From assembly GCF_030709675.1 (NCBI RefSeq), contig NZ_JAUZQD010000014.1, positions 1 through 64,000 of the forward strand: a stretch of 64,000 nt of DNA, written 5' to 3'. Positions 1 through 9,563 of the stretch are shown here, piece by piece. Position numbers and translations under genes: made by a program. The notes beneath the pieces are model-generated. The model did not search any database. It was not told where the DNA came from and worked only from the letters and a program-made list of their open reading frames with translations. The stretch is from Symbioplanes lichenis. GTDB taxonomy: Bacteria > Actinomycetota > Actinomycetes > Mycobacteriales > Micromonosporaceae. Each line of letters opens with the position of its first letter. Position 1 is the first letter of the stretch.

Positions 1-117
1 GGCGGCGGTTGGCGCGAGTGGTTCCTCGACAACAACCGCGGCTTCCGGTTGCACGCCGGGCTGGTGTCGGGGTGGCCGACCTGGAGCGCATCGCCCACAA
101 GATCGCGGGTTGCCTGA
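1..117 (+). CDS. C-terminal fragment of an unidentified protein, cut by the window edge
   Basis: An open frame enters from the left edge and stops with TGA at 115-117, giving 38 residues rich in Trp, Gly and Arg (begins GGWREWFLDNNRGFRL). No family is recognisable from so little. It is followed by a hairpin that would terminate it, and it converges on the hydrolase gene, which makes a real gene end plausible. Reading frame choice is uncertain. Confidence 0.35.
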   Translation, partial: GGGWREWFLDNNRGFRLHAGLVSGWPTWSASPTRSRVA

Positions 118-141
118 TCCGTCGCGGGGGCTTCCGCGGGG

Positions 142-161
142 GGCCCGGCCGGGACCGGGCC
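142..161. terminator. Short GC hairpin between convergent genes
   Basis: GGCCCGG at 142-148 pairs perfectly with CCGGGCC at 155-161 around a 6-base loop. It lies just after the stop of the edge gene and before the stop of the oppositely oriented hydrolase, so it could end transcripts from both sides. There is no U-run, as is usual in high-GC actinobacteria. Confidence 0.45.
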
Positions 162-175
162 ACCCGCCGGGCCGG

Positions 176-1060
<885 letters not shown>

Positions 1061-1067
1061 GGCGACG

Positions 1068-1114
1068 ACCATACCTACCTCTAGGTATGGTGGCAACCCT
1101 ACCTCCAGGTATGG
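1068..1114. promoter_or_regulatory. Twin TetR-type operators between divergent genes
   Basis: ACCATACCTA at 1068-1077 and TAGGTATGGT at 1082-1091 form a 10-base inverted repeat with a 4-base centre. A second, weaker copy (CCTACCT then AGGTATGG) follows at about 1098-1114. Both lie between the hydrolase and the TetR gene, overlapping the likely promoters of each, so the regulator probably represses both and itself. Confidence 0.65.
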
Positions 1115-1133
1115 ACGTTGCTAATCTTGTGGC

Positions 1134-1688
1134 ATGGACAACAGGCGGCTGATCATCGATGCGGCCAAGGGGCTCTTCTGGCATCGCGGCTACTCGACCA
1201 CGAGCCCGAAGCAGGTGATGACCGAGGCCGGTGTCGGGCAAGGCAGCTTCTACCACCACTTCCCGGCGAAGGCCGATCTCGGTCAGGAGGTCGTGCGGGA
1301 GAACGGGCGGGATCTCGTCGCGTCCGTGCGCGCCGCGATGGAGGGACTGCCGACGGGCCGCGAGCGTCTGGCCGCGTTCCTCGGGTCGGCCGGCGACGCG
1401 CTCGGTGGCTGCCGGATCGGAGGCTTCGCGTACGACGCCGGGATAGTCGACGAGCCCGGTCTGCGCGAGCCCCTCGGTGCCGCGTTCAACGAGTTGACCG
1501 GCCTGCTCGAGCAGGTTGTCCGGGAAGCTCAGGACGACGGCACCGTGTCGCCGAAGCTCGATCCGGCGACGACCGCTGCCACGCTGCTGGCTGTCGTCGA
1601 GGGCGCGTTCGTCCTCGCGCGGGCCACCGGCCGGCAGGCTTCCGCGGACGCGGCGACTGCCGGCGCTCTCGCGCTGCTGGACGGGTGA
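1134..1688 (+). CDS. TetR/AcrR family transcriptional regulator
   Basis: A 184-residue one-component repressor. The N-terminal helix-turn-helix spans roughly residues 5-50 (AAKGLFWHRGYSTTSPKQVMTEAGVGQGSFYHHFPAKADL), followed by a C-terminal ligand-binding domain with the GCRIGGFAYDAG segment typical of the YxaF/LmrA-like branch. ATG at 1134 follows twin inverted repeats within 20 bases, so the transcript may be leaderless or nearly so. The divergent hydrolase is the likely target. The ligand is unknown. Confidence 0.88.
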   Translation: MDNRRLIIDAAKGLFWHRGYSTTSPKQVMTEAGVGQGSFYHHFPAKADLGQEVVRENGRDLVASVRAAMEGLPTGRERLAAFLGSAGDALGGCRIGGFAYDAGIVDEPGLREPLGAAFNELTGLLEQVVREAQDDGTVSPKLDPATTAATLLAVVEGAFVLARATGRQASADAATAGALALLDG

Positions 1689-1733
1689 CGCGGGTCGGCC
1701 AAAAGTGTCGTACCCCGGCGGCAGAATGAGTTC

Positions 1734-3530
1734 GTGCTGGTAGCCGTGGTTCCGTTGGAGGGCGGCCGGCACGGTGCTGGGCTGCTCCAGGCCGTGTCCG
1801 CCGACGGTGCCGTGCTGTCCGCGCCCGAGCGGGTGGCCGATCTGCCGGCCGCGATCGCCGAGCGTGAGCGGGCCGGGTCGCCGCGCTGGCTCTGGGCCGC
1901 CACGGCCGAGGTCTATCCGCCGCTGCTGCGAGCCGGAGTGCGGGTCGCGCGCTGCCACGACGTCGAGCTGACCGAGGCGCTGCTGTCCGGGCACGCGGGC
2001 CGGTGGGGAGAGCCGCGCTCGCTGGCGGCGGCTTTTGCCCGGCTCACCGGGGCGCCCGTGCCGCCGGATCCGCCGCCGCGCTCGGCCGAGCCGCCCGGGT
2101 TCGCCCAGGCGGCGCTGTTCGAGACGGGCGCGTCACCGCCGCCCGTGGCCGCCGACCGGGTGCTCGACGCCCTAGTGCGGGTCTATGCCGACCAGCATCG
2201 CCGGATCAATGCGCTCAGCGAGACGTCGTCGTCCGAGCCGGCGGTGGCCGGCGGCGCGCCCGTTGCCGCGGGGCGGTCCGTGGCCGGCGACGCGCCCGTC
2301 GTGGCGGGGCGGTCGGTGGCGTCGCGGAAGTTCGAGTTGCTCGTGGCGGCGGAGTCGGCGGGGGCGCTGGCCGGGGCGGAGATGGGTCACCTCGGCCTGC
2401 CGTGGCGCGCCGACGTGCACGACCGGCTGCTGCGGGAGTTGCTCGGGGCGCCGCAGCCGGTGGGCCCGCCCCGGCGGCTGGCCGAGCTGGCGGGGCGGAT
2501 CAACGACGCTTTCGGCGTACGGGGGCTGCATCCCGACTCCCCGGCCGAGGTGCTCCGGGCCTTCGCGCGGGCCGGGGTCGACATTCCGAACACGCGCGCG
2601 TGGGTGCTGCGCAAGGTCGATCATCCGGCCGTGGCGCCGCTGCTCGAGTACAAGGAGCTCTACCGCATCTGGACGGCGCACGGGTGGGCGTGGCTCGACG
2701 CGTGGGTGAGCGAGGGGCGGTTCCGGGCCGAATACGTTCCGGGCGGCGTGGTCTCGGGGCGGTGGGCGACCCGGGGCGGCGGGGCGTTGCAGGTGCCCAA
2801 GGTGGTGCGGCGGGCCGTGGTGGCCGACCCGGGCTGGACGTTCGTGGTCGCCGACGCCGGGCAGCTGGAGCCGCGCGTGCTGGCCGCGGTCTCGGGCGAC
2901 TCCCGGCTGGCCGCCGCGGGCGAGGCCGACGACCTCTATGCCGCCCTGGCCGCCGACTCCTTCGCCGGTGACCGGGCCAAGGCCAAGGTCGCGCTGATCG
3001 GCGCCATGTACGGGCAGACCGGCGGCAACGCGATCCCCGCCCTCGCCGTGCTGCGCAACCGCTATCCGATCGCGTTCGAGTATGTGGAGGCGGCCGCGCG
3101 CACCGGGGAGGCCGGGGGACTGGTCCGCTCGTGGCTCGGCCGCACCTGCCCGCCGTCCGCGAGCGCGTGGCGCGACGCCGGCCTCGATCCGCCCGAGGAG
3201 GTCGCCGGCAGCGCCGACGCGCCGCAGGGGGGTGCCCAGGGCCGGGCCCGTGGCCGGTTCACCCGCAACTTCGTCATCCAGGCGACCGCCGCGGAGTGGG
3301 CCCTGGCGCTGCTCGCGACCCTGCGCACCGAGCTGGCCGGGATGCGCGCGGAGCTGGTGCTCTATGTCCACGACGAGGTCGGCGTGCACTGCCCGGAGGA
3401 GGAGGCCGACGCCGTGGTGGCCGCGGTCCGCAGCGCCGCCGACCGGGCGGGGCGGCTGCTCTTCGGGCACACGGAGGTCCGCTTCCCGCTCGACGTCGCC
3501 GTCGTCGAGTGCTACGCCGACGCGAAATAG
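1734..3530 (+). CDS. Family A DNA polymerase (actinobacterial bifunctional 3'-5' exonuclease/DNA polymerase type)
   Basis: A 598-residue second PolA-like polymerase, shorter than Pol I and lacking the 5' nuclease. Polymerase motif A is ADAGQLEPRVLA (canonical DYSQIELR), the fingers motif B is KAKVALIGAMYGQTGG, and motif C is YVHDEVGVH, so the catalytic Asp residues are present. The N-terminal 200 residues correspond to the degenerate exonuclease domain and hold an Ala/Val/Gly-rich stretch with the repeat PVAAGRSVAGDAPVVAGRSV near residues 175-200. The GTG start at 1734 follows the TetR stop by 45 bases. Role is inferred: accessory repair or translesion synthesis. It stands alone transcriptionally. 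Confidence 0.85.
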   Translation: MLVAVVPLEGGRHGAGLLQAVSADGAVLSAPERVADLPAAIAERERAGSPRWLWAATAEVYPPLLRAGVRVARCHDVELTEALLSGHAGRWGEPRSLAAAFARLTGAPVPPDPPPRSAEPPGFAQAALFETGASPPPVAADRVLDALVRVYADQHRRINALSETSSSEPAVAGGAPVAAGRSVAGDAPVVAGRSVASRKFELLVAAESAGALAGAEMGHLGLPWRADVHDRLLRELLGAPQPVGPPRRLAELAGRINDAFGVRGLHPDSPAEVLRAFARAGVDIPNTRAWVLRKVDHPAVAPLLEYKELYRIWTAHGWAWLDAWVSEGRFRAEYVPGGVVSGRWATRGGGALQVPKVVRRAVVADPGWTFVVADAGQLEPRVLAAVSGDSRLAAAGEADDLYAALAADSFAGDRAKAKVALIGAMYGQTGGNAIPALAVLRNRYPIAFEYVEAAARTGEAGGLVRSWLGRTCPPSASAWRDAGLDPPEEVAGSADAPQGGAQGRARGRFTRNFVIQATAAEWALALLATLRTELAGMRAELVLYVHDEVGVHCPEEEADAVVAAVRSAADRAGRLLFGHTEVRFPLDVAVVECYADAK

Positions 3531-3677
3531 CAGGCGGGCGGCACGCCGGCGCGGAGCCGTTCAGCGCGAGCCAAAAGCATGACCCGACCGGCGTCACAGG
3601 CACGGGGGCCGCCGAGGTGGCCGGCCACGTGACGGGGCCAGGGTCGTCAGCCATGGGCCGGTGTTACGATCTCGCGC

Positions 3678-3697
3678 AAGTTAACACCCGTCAACTT
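3678..3697. promoter_or_regulatory. Operator-like inverted repeat before the P450 gene
   Basis: AAGTTAAC at 3678-3685 and GTCAACTT at 3690-3697 match in 7 of 8 positions around a 4-base centre. The repeat sits 14 bases before the P450 ATG. It is a candidate site for the TetR regulator encoded convergently just downstream of the P450; that link is inference. Confidence 0.5.
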
Positions 3698-3711
3698 GAA
3701 GGACCTCATCG

Positions 3712-5079
3712 ATGCCGACCGTTGCCGATCTCCCCGAGCCGCCCGGTCTCCCTGTTCTGGGTCACGGCCCGGCCCTGGCCCGCGGCGGCACGATGCACCG
3801 CACGCTCTACCGGTGGCGCAAGCAGTTCGGCTCGACGTACCGCGTCCGGCTGGGCCCGGCCTCCGCAGTCGTCACCTCGGCGACGGACGTCATCGACATG
3901 GTCCTGCGCGAGCGTCCGGGAACGTTCCGCCGCGCCGGCTACCTCAGCGACGTCATCGATGAACTGGGTGGGCACGGCCTGTTCAATGCCGAGGGCGACG
4001 ACTGGCGCCGGCTGCGCCGCAGCGCCGTACCAGGGCTCAGCGTGGCCTCCCTGCGGGACGCGTTCGCCACCATGGTCCGGTCGACCGGTCGTCTGCGCGA
4101 CCAGTGGAAGACGGGGCGGCCGGACGAGCGCGTCGAGGTCCTCGACGATCTGATGCGCTACACGCTCGAGGTGATCGGCAGCCTGACCCTGGGCCACGAC
4201 CTCGATGCTGTCCGGCGACCACAGGAGGACGGCCTCCATCAGCGCCTGCCATTGATCGCCTCGACGGTGGTCCGCCGGATGTACAGCCCGCTCCCGTACT
4301 GGCGCCTGTTCCGCCTCCCGGCCGACCGCCGCACCGACTCTGCTCTGGCGGAGGCGGGCGAGCTGATCGCCGAGCGTTATGCCGATGCGCGGCAGCGGAT
4401 GAGCGCAAGCGAGGCGCCCACGTGCTATCTCGACAGCTTGGTCAAGGACAGCCTCGACGGCGGTGAGCCGCTGATGGAGCGGGACGCAGTCGGCGCTGTC
4501 GTCAACATGCTCGTCGCAGGAGAGGACAACACGGCCGCTCAGGTCGCCTGGGCGATGTATCACCTGGCCAGCTACCCGGAGGTGCAGGCGAAGGTGCGGG
4601 CCAAGACGGCGGACGTGCTGGGCGACCAGCCTTTCCCTGCCGACGCGGCCTCGCTGGCGAGGCTGAGCTACGTCGAGGCCGTCGCCAAGGAGACGACGAG
4701 GGTCAGCCCACCGTCGCCCTACATCATCATGGAGGCCGCCGAGGACACCGCGGTGCCGCACGGCACGGAATCACTGCGGGTCGATGCCGGCACGGTTCTC
4801 ATCCTGCTGCTCGACGACGGCACGGAGCCCGGCCAGTTCCGGCCCGAGCGCCACCTGCCGGGCGCGGCCCCGGTGCCGGCGTCCCGGCAGTTCGGCGGCG
4901 GACCGCGCTTGTGCCCCGGCCGCAACTTGGCCCTGATCGAGAGCATGCTGCTCATCGCCATGGTGTGCCACAACTTCACCATCGAGCTGGACACTTCCCG
5001 TGGCCCGGTCGGCGAACGGGTCACGCTCTCGGTGTTCCCGACCAATCTTGGCGTACGGCTGCGGCCGCACCGGAGCTAA
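3712..5079 (+). CDS. Cytochrome P450
   Basis: A 455-residue heme-thiolate monooxygenase. The oxygen-binding I-helix is VAGEDNTAAQ, the K-helix ExxR is ETTR, and the heme loop is FGGGPRLCPGRNLA with the ligand Cys. No membrane anchor is seen. The sequence style (PEPPGLPVLGHG start) resembles the self-standing CYP110/102-like bacterial group rather than the small actinobacterial CYP105/107 type. There is no ferredoxin or reductase next to it, so electrons must come from elsewhere. Its TAA stop interlocks with the TAG of the convergent TetR gene (positions 5076-5079). Substrate unknown. Confidence 0.9.
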   Translation: MPTVADLPEPPGLPVLGHGPALARGGTMHRTLYRWRKQFGSTYRVRLGPASAVVTSATDVIDMVLRERPGTFRRAGYLSDVIDELGGHGLFNAEGDDWRRLRRSAVPGLSVASLRDAFATMVRSTGRLRDQWKTGRPDERVEVLDDLMRYTLEVIGSLTLGHDLDAVRRPQEDGLHQRLPLIASTVVRRMYSPLPYWRLFRLPADRRTDSALAEAGELIAERYADARQRMSASEAPTCYLDSLVKDSLDGGEPLMERDAVGAVVNMLVAGEDNTAAQVAWAMYHLASYPEVQAKVRAKTADVLGDQPFPADAASLARLSYVEAVAKETTRVSPPSPYIIMEAAEDTAVPHGTESLRVDAGTVLILLLDDGTEPGQFRPERHLPGAAPVPASRQFGGGPRLCPGRNLALIESMLLIAMVCHNFTIELDTSRGPVGERVTLSVFPTNLGVRLRPHRS

Positions 5080-5630
5080 CCGGCGAGGTCCCACGCGGTG
5101 AGCAGCCGGTCCAGCTGCACCGCCGGCTGCTCGGGCCACGGATGGTCGGGCTTGTGGATGCGCAGCGACACCACCCCGTGGATGGAGGCCCAGAGATCCT
5201 GGGCGGTGAGTCCCGGCGCGCCCCCCGAGTCTTCCAGGAGCTCACCGATGCGCCCCAGCAGCGCGTCCGCGGCGTCGCTGTGCACATGATCGGCACCCAG
5301 CTGATCAGCGCTCTCGAAGCGCAGTTGGTAGAGGCCCGGATTCGCCAGACCCCAGGTCAGATAGCCGTGCGCGAGACCGCGCAGCCGTTCCCGCGGCGGC
5401 CGGCCAGGATCGTCCGCCCCGGCGACTCCCTGGACGAACGACGCGTCGATGCGCAGCAGGACAGCCTGGTTGAGGTCGCTCTGCGAGGCGAAGTGCCGAT
5501 AGACCGCAGTGGCCGAGACACTGCACGCCCGGGCGACCGCCCGCAGCGACGGAACCGCGAGTGACATCCTGGTCGACGCGAGTTCGACCGCAGCCACCAG
5601 CAAGTCGTCGTACAGGTTGTCGCTGCGCAC
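5076..5630 (-). CDS. TetR/AcrR family regulator (WHG-type C-terminal domain)
   Basis: A 184-residue repressor: HTH at about residues 8-52 (LRAVARACSVSATAVYRHFASQSDL) and a C-terminal domain carrying ASIHGVVSLRIHKP, the WHG-like signature. The GTG start at 5630 has a good ribosome site (AAAGGTG, 7 bases upstream). It converges on the P450 with overlapping stop codons, so it may use the operator before the P450. Alternative targets cannot be excluded. Confidence 0.85.
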   Translation of the reverse strand: MRSDNLYDDLLVAAVELASTRMSLAVPSLRAVARACSVSATAVYRHFASQSDLNQAVLLRIDASFVQGVAGADDPGRPPRERLRGLAHGYLTWGLANPGLYQLRFESADQLGADHVHSDAADALLGRIGELLEDSGGAPGLTAQDLWASIHGVVSLRIHKPDHPWPEQPAVQLDRLLTAWDLAG

Positions 5631-5789
5631 CCGTCACCTTTCGGCTTGCCCCTGGCTTCCGCTGAACGATAACCGCAGCGAGCGACGCTGAACCCCGGCC
5701 GGTGCAGAACTCGCCCAGGAGCGCCGTCCCGGCCACTGCAGAAGCTCCGGCGAGTGCCGTTGCGGTACTGAGCCGATCACCGGCCGGGT

Positions 5790-6188
5790 TCAGCGGGCGC
5801 AGAAGAGCACGATGAGCGTGTCCGTGGCGAGCCGCCGCCCGGGTGCCACGGACTGGGTGCGGACGGTCCAGCTTTCCGGCAGTACCACCCAGCTGTCGTT
5901 GCGCGTGCCCAGCGAGACGTTGGTGAAGCCGAGGCCGCGCAGCTGCTCCTCCGCGACGGCCGCGTTCTCGTGGCGCAGATCCGGCACGGTGAGCTGCGGC
6001 GATGCGGCCCTGGCCGGCCGTGACGGCGGCGGCGGCGAGGCGGGCGTGGTCGACGGCGACGACGCGATCCAGGTCGAGTCGTCGTCAATGACCGCGCCGG
6101 CGACGACCCCGCCGCAGCACAGGACCAGCGCACCGGTGACCGCGGCGACGGCTTTGAGCACGCGGCCCGGCGACCACGAATGAGACAC
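5790..6188 (-). CDS. Membrane-anchored protein with a single PASTA domain
   Basis: About 132 residues. The open frame runs further upstream, but the ribosome site GGGGAGG five bases before GTG at 6188 fixes this start (VSHSWSPGRVLK). Residues about 10-35 form a transmembrane or uncleaved signal segment (AVAAVTGALVLCCGGVVAGAV), followed by a Pro/Ser-rich linker and a C-terminal PASTA domain (LTVPDLRHENAAVAEEQLRGLG). PASTA domains bind peptidoglycan fragments or serve as spacers in Ser/Thr kinases; no kinase is nearby, so an extracytoplasmic envelope role is only inferred. Confidence 0.75.
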   Translation of the reverse strand: MSHSWSPGRVLKAVAAVTGALVLCCGGVVAGAVIDDDSTWIASSPSTTPASPPPPSRPARAASPQLTVPDLRHENAAVAEEQLRGLGFTNVSLGTRNDSWVVLPESWTVRTQSVAPGRRLATDTLIVLFCAR

Positions 6189-6435
6189 GAGCACCTCCCC
6201 GCGGTCGATCATCGGCCTTCGGCGCCGGGCCGGGCCACGGCCGATCGGCTGTCTGCCCGCGGCCCCGCGGCCCGAGCCGTGCAAAGGAACCCGGCGACCC
6301 GATCCCGGCATGATCCGGACACTTCCGGCGCGCGATCCGGCCGGTGACGTGCGAACCCGAGGTGGCGACCGCATGGATCGCACGTTGCGTGTTTGTTTCG
6401 TGACCACTACGGGCAGGACGGTCTCACGTCGACGA

Positions 6436-6451
6436 AGTGACCTAGATCACT
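6436..6451. promoter_or_regulatory. CRP-like palindrome before the sugar-importer operon
   Basis: AGTGACCTAGATCACT is a GTGA-N6-TCAC palindrome matching the CRP/FNR family pattern used by actinobacterial cAMP receptor proteins. It ends three bases before the ribosome site (6455-6460) of the first transporter gene, a position better suited to repression than activation unless the promoter lies upstream. Regulator assignment is inference. Confidence 0.55.
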
Positions 6452-6464
6452 ATTGGGAGGGTCG

Positions 6465-7724
6465 ATGGCACGAAACACATCCCGGCTCGGGTGCGCCCTC
6501 GCCGCATTCGCACTGCTGACGCCGCTGGCCGCGTGCGGATCGGGAGACGACGGCGGGCCGCCGAAGCTCAATCTCTACCAGTTCCCGGTGGAGAACATGC
6601 AGACGGTCATCGACAACTGCAACCAGGCTGCCGCGGGCCGCTACGAAATCGTCTACCAGGTGCTGCCCCGGGCGGCCGACGACCAGCGCGTCCAGATGGT
6701 GCGCCGGCTCGCCGCCGAGGACGACAGCATGGACATCCTGGGGCTCGACGTCACGTGGACCCAGGAATTCGCCAGCGCGGACTGGATCCGCGAGTTCACC
6801 GGGGCGGACAAGACCGAGGTGGAACAGGGCACCCTCGCCGGGCCGCTCGCCTCCGCCACGTACGAGGGAAAGCTCTTCGCCGCTCCCAACAACACGAACG
6901 TGCAGCTGCTCTGGTATCGCAAGAGCCTCGTGCCCGCGCCGCCGAAGACGTGGGACGAGATGATCCAGCAGGCGCTGCAGCTCAAGTCGCAGGGGAAGCC
7001 CTATCGGATTCTGACGATGGGTGCCCAGTACGAGGGCCTGGTCGTCCTCTTCAACACGCTGGTCGCCACGGCGGGCGGCCGCGTGGTCAGCGACGACGGC
7101 AAGACCGCCGTGATGGACGCCGGTGCGACCCGGGCGCTGCAGCAGATGCGCACGCTCGCCACCGCCGGGGTCACGAGCCCGTCGTTCAGCAACCAGATCG
7201 AGGACGACGTGCGGCTGGCGTTCCAGAACGGCGACGGCGCCTTCGAGCTCAACTGGCCCTTCGTCTATCCGTCGATGCAGAACGACGCGCCCGAGGTGGC
7301 GCAGGACACGGGCTGGGCCCGCTTCCCGGCGCTGGACGCGAACACGCCGAGCAAGGTCACCATCGGCGGCTCGAACCTTGCCGTCAGCGCGTTCAGCAAG
7401 CACCCGGACCTTGCCTTCGAGGCCGTCAAGTGCCTCCGCAACGCCGCGAACCAGAAGTACCTCGCTATCAACGCGGGCCAGCCGCCGAGCATCGAGAGCG
7501 TCTACGCGGAGCCGGAGATGGCCGAGGCCTACCCGATGCGGGACGCGATTCTCGACGAGCTCAAGGACGCCGTGCCGCGCCCGCTGACCCCGGCCTACCA
7601 GAACGTCTCCACTGTGGTGTCCGAGCGGCTGTCCCCGCCCGCGTCGATCGATCCCGCGGCGGACACCGGCGGCCTCAAGCAGGCGATCCAGGACGCCATC
7701 GACTCCAAGGGGGTGCTCCCGTGA
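6465..7724 (+). CDS. lpqY: ABC sugar-binding lipoprotein, LpqY-like (trehalose importer)
   Basis: A 419-residue extracellular solute-binding protein. The lipobox LAAC near residue 24 indicates signal peptidase II processing and lipid anchoring. The mature N-terminus (QAAAGRYEIVYQVLPRAADDQRVQMVRRLAA) and following DILGLDVTWTQEFA strongly recall mycobacterial LpqY, the trehalose-binding subunit, from memory of the family. ATG at 6465 was chosen over TTG at 6453 because GGGAGG lies at 6455-6460. It overlaps the next gene by four bases (GTGA). The substrate trehalose is inferred from resemblance and gene order; another disaccharide is possible. Confidence 0.8.
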   Translation: MARNTSRLGCALAAFALLTPLAACGSGDDGGPPKLNLYQFPVENMQTVIDNCNQAAAGRYEIVYQVLPRAADDQRVQMVRRLAAEDDSMDILGLDVTWTQEFASADWIREFTGADKTEVEQGTLAGPLASATYEGKLFAAPNNTNVQLLWYRKSLVPAPPKTWDEMIQQALQLKSQGKPYRILTMGAQYEGLVVLFNTLVATAGGRVVSDDGKTAVMDAGATRALQQMRTLATAGVTSPSFSNQIEDDVRLAFQNGDGAFELNWPFVYPSMQNDAPEVAQDTGWARFPALDANTPSKVTIGGSNLAVSAFSKHPDLAFEAVKCLRNAANQKYLAINAGQPPSIESVYAEPEMAEAYPMRDAILDELKDAVPRPLTPAYQNVSTVVSERLSPPASIDPAADTGGLKQAIQDAIDSKGVLP

Positions 7725-8701
7725 GCATCGGTTCGACCACGCCGGGCGCCGCGGCGGCCGGAGAGCAGACCCGGGAACAGGTACGCCCGGAGCGCGCCAC
7801 GCGCCGCAAGAAGCCCCTCAGCGAGGGCAAGCGCCAGGAACGCCGGCTCGGCTGGCTGCTCTGCGCGCCCGCCGCGTTCGTGATGGTGGCCGTCACCGCG
7901 TACCCCATCCTGTACTCGTTCTGGTTGTCCCTGCAGCGGTACGACCTCAAGTTCCCGGACGAGCGCGAGTTCGTGTGGTTCGAGAATTACGTCACCGTGC
8001 TGGGCAACGGCTACTGGTGGAGTGCCTTCGGCGTGACGATGCTCATCACGGTCGTGTCGGTCGTGATCGAGCTGGTGCTCGGCATGGGACTCGCGCTGAT
8101 CATGCATCGCACGCTGATCGGGCGCGGGCTGGTGCGCACTTCGGCCCTGATCCCGTACGGCATCGTGACGGTCGTCGCGGCGTTCAGCTGGCGCTACGCG
8201 TGGACGCCGGGCACCGGATATCTCGCCAACCTGGTCTCGCCCGAGGGTGCCCCGCTGACCGAACGGGCGAGCGCCCTGGCCATCATCATCGGGGCGGAAA
8301 TTTGGAAGACCACGCCGTTCATGGCGCTGTTGCTGATGGCGGGGCTGGCGCTCGTACCGGATGATCTGCTCAAAGCGGCATCGATGGACGGCGCTTCCGC
8401 GTGGCAGCGGTTCGTGCGCGTGATGCTGCCGGTGATGAAGCCGGCCATTCTCGTCGCGCTCCTTTTCCGCACGCTCGACGCCCTGCGCGTCTTCGACAAC
8501 ATCTATGTGCTGACGGCCGGGGCGAACAACACCTCCTCGGTGTCGATGATCGCCTACAACAACCTCATCCGCGGATTGAACCTCGGCATCGGCTCAACGA
8601 TGTCGGTGCTCATCTTCCTCACCGTGGCGATCATCGCGTTCGTCTTCGTGAAGCTCTTCGGCACAGCAGCACCCGGCAGCGACGACGGGAGCAAGCGATG
8701 A
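7721..8701 (+). CDS. sugA: ABC sugar transporter permease, SugA-like
   Basis: A 326-residue MalF-type permease. A charged N-terminal tail (ARRKKPLSEGKRQERR) precedes six predicted membrane helices, the first at APAAFVMVAVTAYPILYSFW. The cytoplasmic EAA loop that docks the ATPase is AASMDGASAWQRFVRVMLPVMKP. Start GTG overlaps the lpqY stop (GTGA) and the TGA stop overlaps an ATG (ATGA), showing translational coupling. It pairs with SugB to form the membrane channel. Confidence 0.82.
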   Translation: MSIGSTTPGAAAAGEQTREQVRPERATRRKKPLSEGKRQERRLGWLLCAPAAFVMVAVTAYPILYSFWLSLQRYDLKFPDEREFVWFENYVTVLGNGYWWSAFGVTMLITVVSVVIELVLGMGLALIMHRTLIGRGLVRTSALIPYGIVTVVAAFSWRYAWTPGTGYLANLVSPEGAPLTERASALAIIIGAEIWKTTPFMALLLMAGLALVPDDLLKAASMDGASAWQRFVRVMLPVMKPAILVALLFRTLDALRVFDNIYVLTAGANNTSSVSMIAYNNLIRGLNLGIGSTMSVLIFLTVAIIAFVFVKLFGTAAPGSDDGSKR

Positions 8702-8742
8702 AGCTCTTCGGGGCCGGATCCGGCGAGGGGGCAATGCGGTGA
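8698..8742 (+). CDS. 14-residue coupling mini-ORF between sugA and sugB
   Basis: ATG at 8698 overlaps the sugA stop as ATGA, and the frame (MKLFGAGSGEGAMR) ends with TGA overlapping the sugB GTG as GTGA. The 13 bases TGAAGCTCTTCGG occur both at 8649-8661 in the sugA tail and at 8699-8711, exactly 50 bases apart, so the mini-ORF looks like a partial duplication of the sugA 3' end. It may only serve to hand ribosomes to sugB; whether the peptide matters is unknown. Confidence 0.4.
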   Translation: MKLFGAGSGEGAMR

Positions 8743-9557
8743 ACGCGAAACTGAAGTGGGGCCTGCTCGACGCGATCGTCGTCGTCTTCGCCCTCGTTCC
8801 GGTGCTCTGGATCGTGTCGCTGTCGTTCAAGACGACCGCCACCCTCACCGACGGCAATTTCATCCCGCGCGATTGGACGCTGGAGAACTACCGGACCATC
8901 TTCCAGACCGATCAGTTCGTCCGGGCCCTCGTCAACTCGATCGGCATCGCGCTGATCTCCACGGTCATCGCCGTGGTGCTGGGCACGATGGCCGCGTACG
9001 CGATCAGCCGCCTCGATTTCCCGGGCAAGAGCCTGCTCGTCGGGGTCTCGCTCCTGATCGCCATGTTCCCGCAGGTGTCGCTCGTGTCGCCGCTGTTCGA
9101 CATCGAGCGCCAGGCCGGGCTCTTCGACACGTGGCCGGGGCTCATCCTGCCCTACATCACCTTCGCCCTGCCGCTCGCCATCTACACGCTGTCGGCCTTC
9201 TTCAAGCAGATCCCGTGGGACCTCGAGAAGGCGGCCAAGATGGACGGCGCCACCCAGGCCGAAGCCTTCCGCAAAGTGATCGCGCCGCTCGCCGCGCCGG
9301 GCGTCTTCACCACCGCGATCCTCGTCTTCATCTTCTGCTGGAACGACTTCCTCTTCGCCATCTCCCTCACCTCGACCGAGCAGTCCCGCACGGTCCCGGT
9401 GGCGCTCTCCTTCTTCACCGGCGCCTCCCAGTTCGAGGACCCGACCGGCGCGATCTCCGCCGCCGCCGTGGTCATCACGATCCCCATCATCCTGTTCGTG
9501 CTGTTCTTCCAGAAGCGCATCGTCGCGGGCCTCACCTCCGGTGCTGTGAAGGGCTAG
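8739..9557 (+). CDS. sugB: ABC sugar transporter permease, SugB-like
   Basis: A 272-residue MalG-type permease with six helices, starting with LLDAIVVVFALVPVLWIVSLSF. The EAA loop is AAKMDGATQAEAFRKVIAPLAAP. The GTG start has GAGGGGG about seven bases upstream and overlaps the stop of the preceding mini-ORF. It ends six bases before sugC, within the same operon, and would form the heterodimeric pore with SugA. Confidence 0.85.
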   Translation: MNAKLKWGLLDAIVVVFALVPVLWIVSLSFKTTATLTDGNFIPRDWTLENYRTIFQTDQFVRALVNSIGIALISTVIAVVLGTMAAYAISRLDFPGKSLLVGVSLLIAMFPQVSLVSPLFDIERQAGLFDTWPGLILPYITFALPLAIYTLSAFFKQIPWDLEKAAKMDGATQAEAFRKVIAPLAAPGVFTTAILVFIFCWNDFLFAISLTSTEQSRTVPVALSFFTGASQFEDPTGAISAAAVVITIPIILFVLFFQKRIVAGLTSGAVKG

Positions 9558-9563
9558 GAATCC

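Noticed and set aside
2172..3470. 432-codon minus-strand frame opposite the DNA polymerase gene
   Set aside because: No domain, composition of a shadow frame, and the plus-strand polymerase motifs are unambiguous.
6491..8701. Single 736-residue open frame covering lpqY in another frame plus sugA
   Set aside because: The first 410 codons are out of frame with LpqY and read as Arg/Gly/Pro-rich noise; only the part from GTG at 7721 is SugA.
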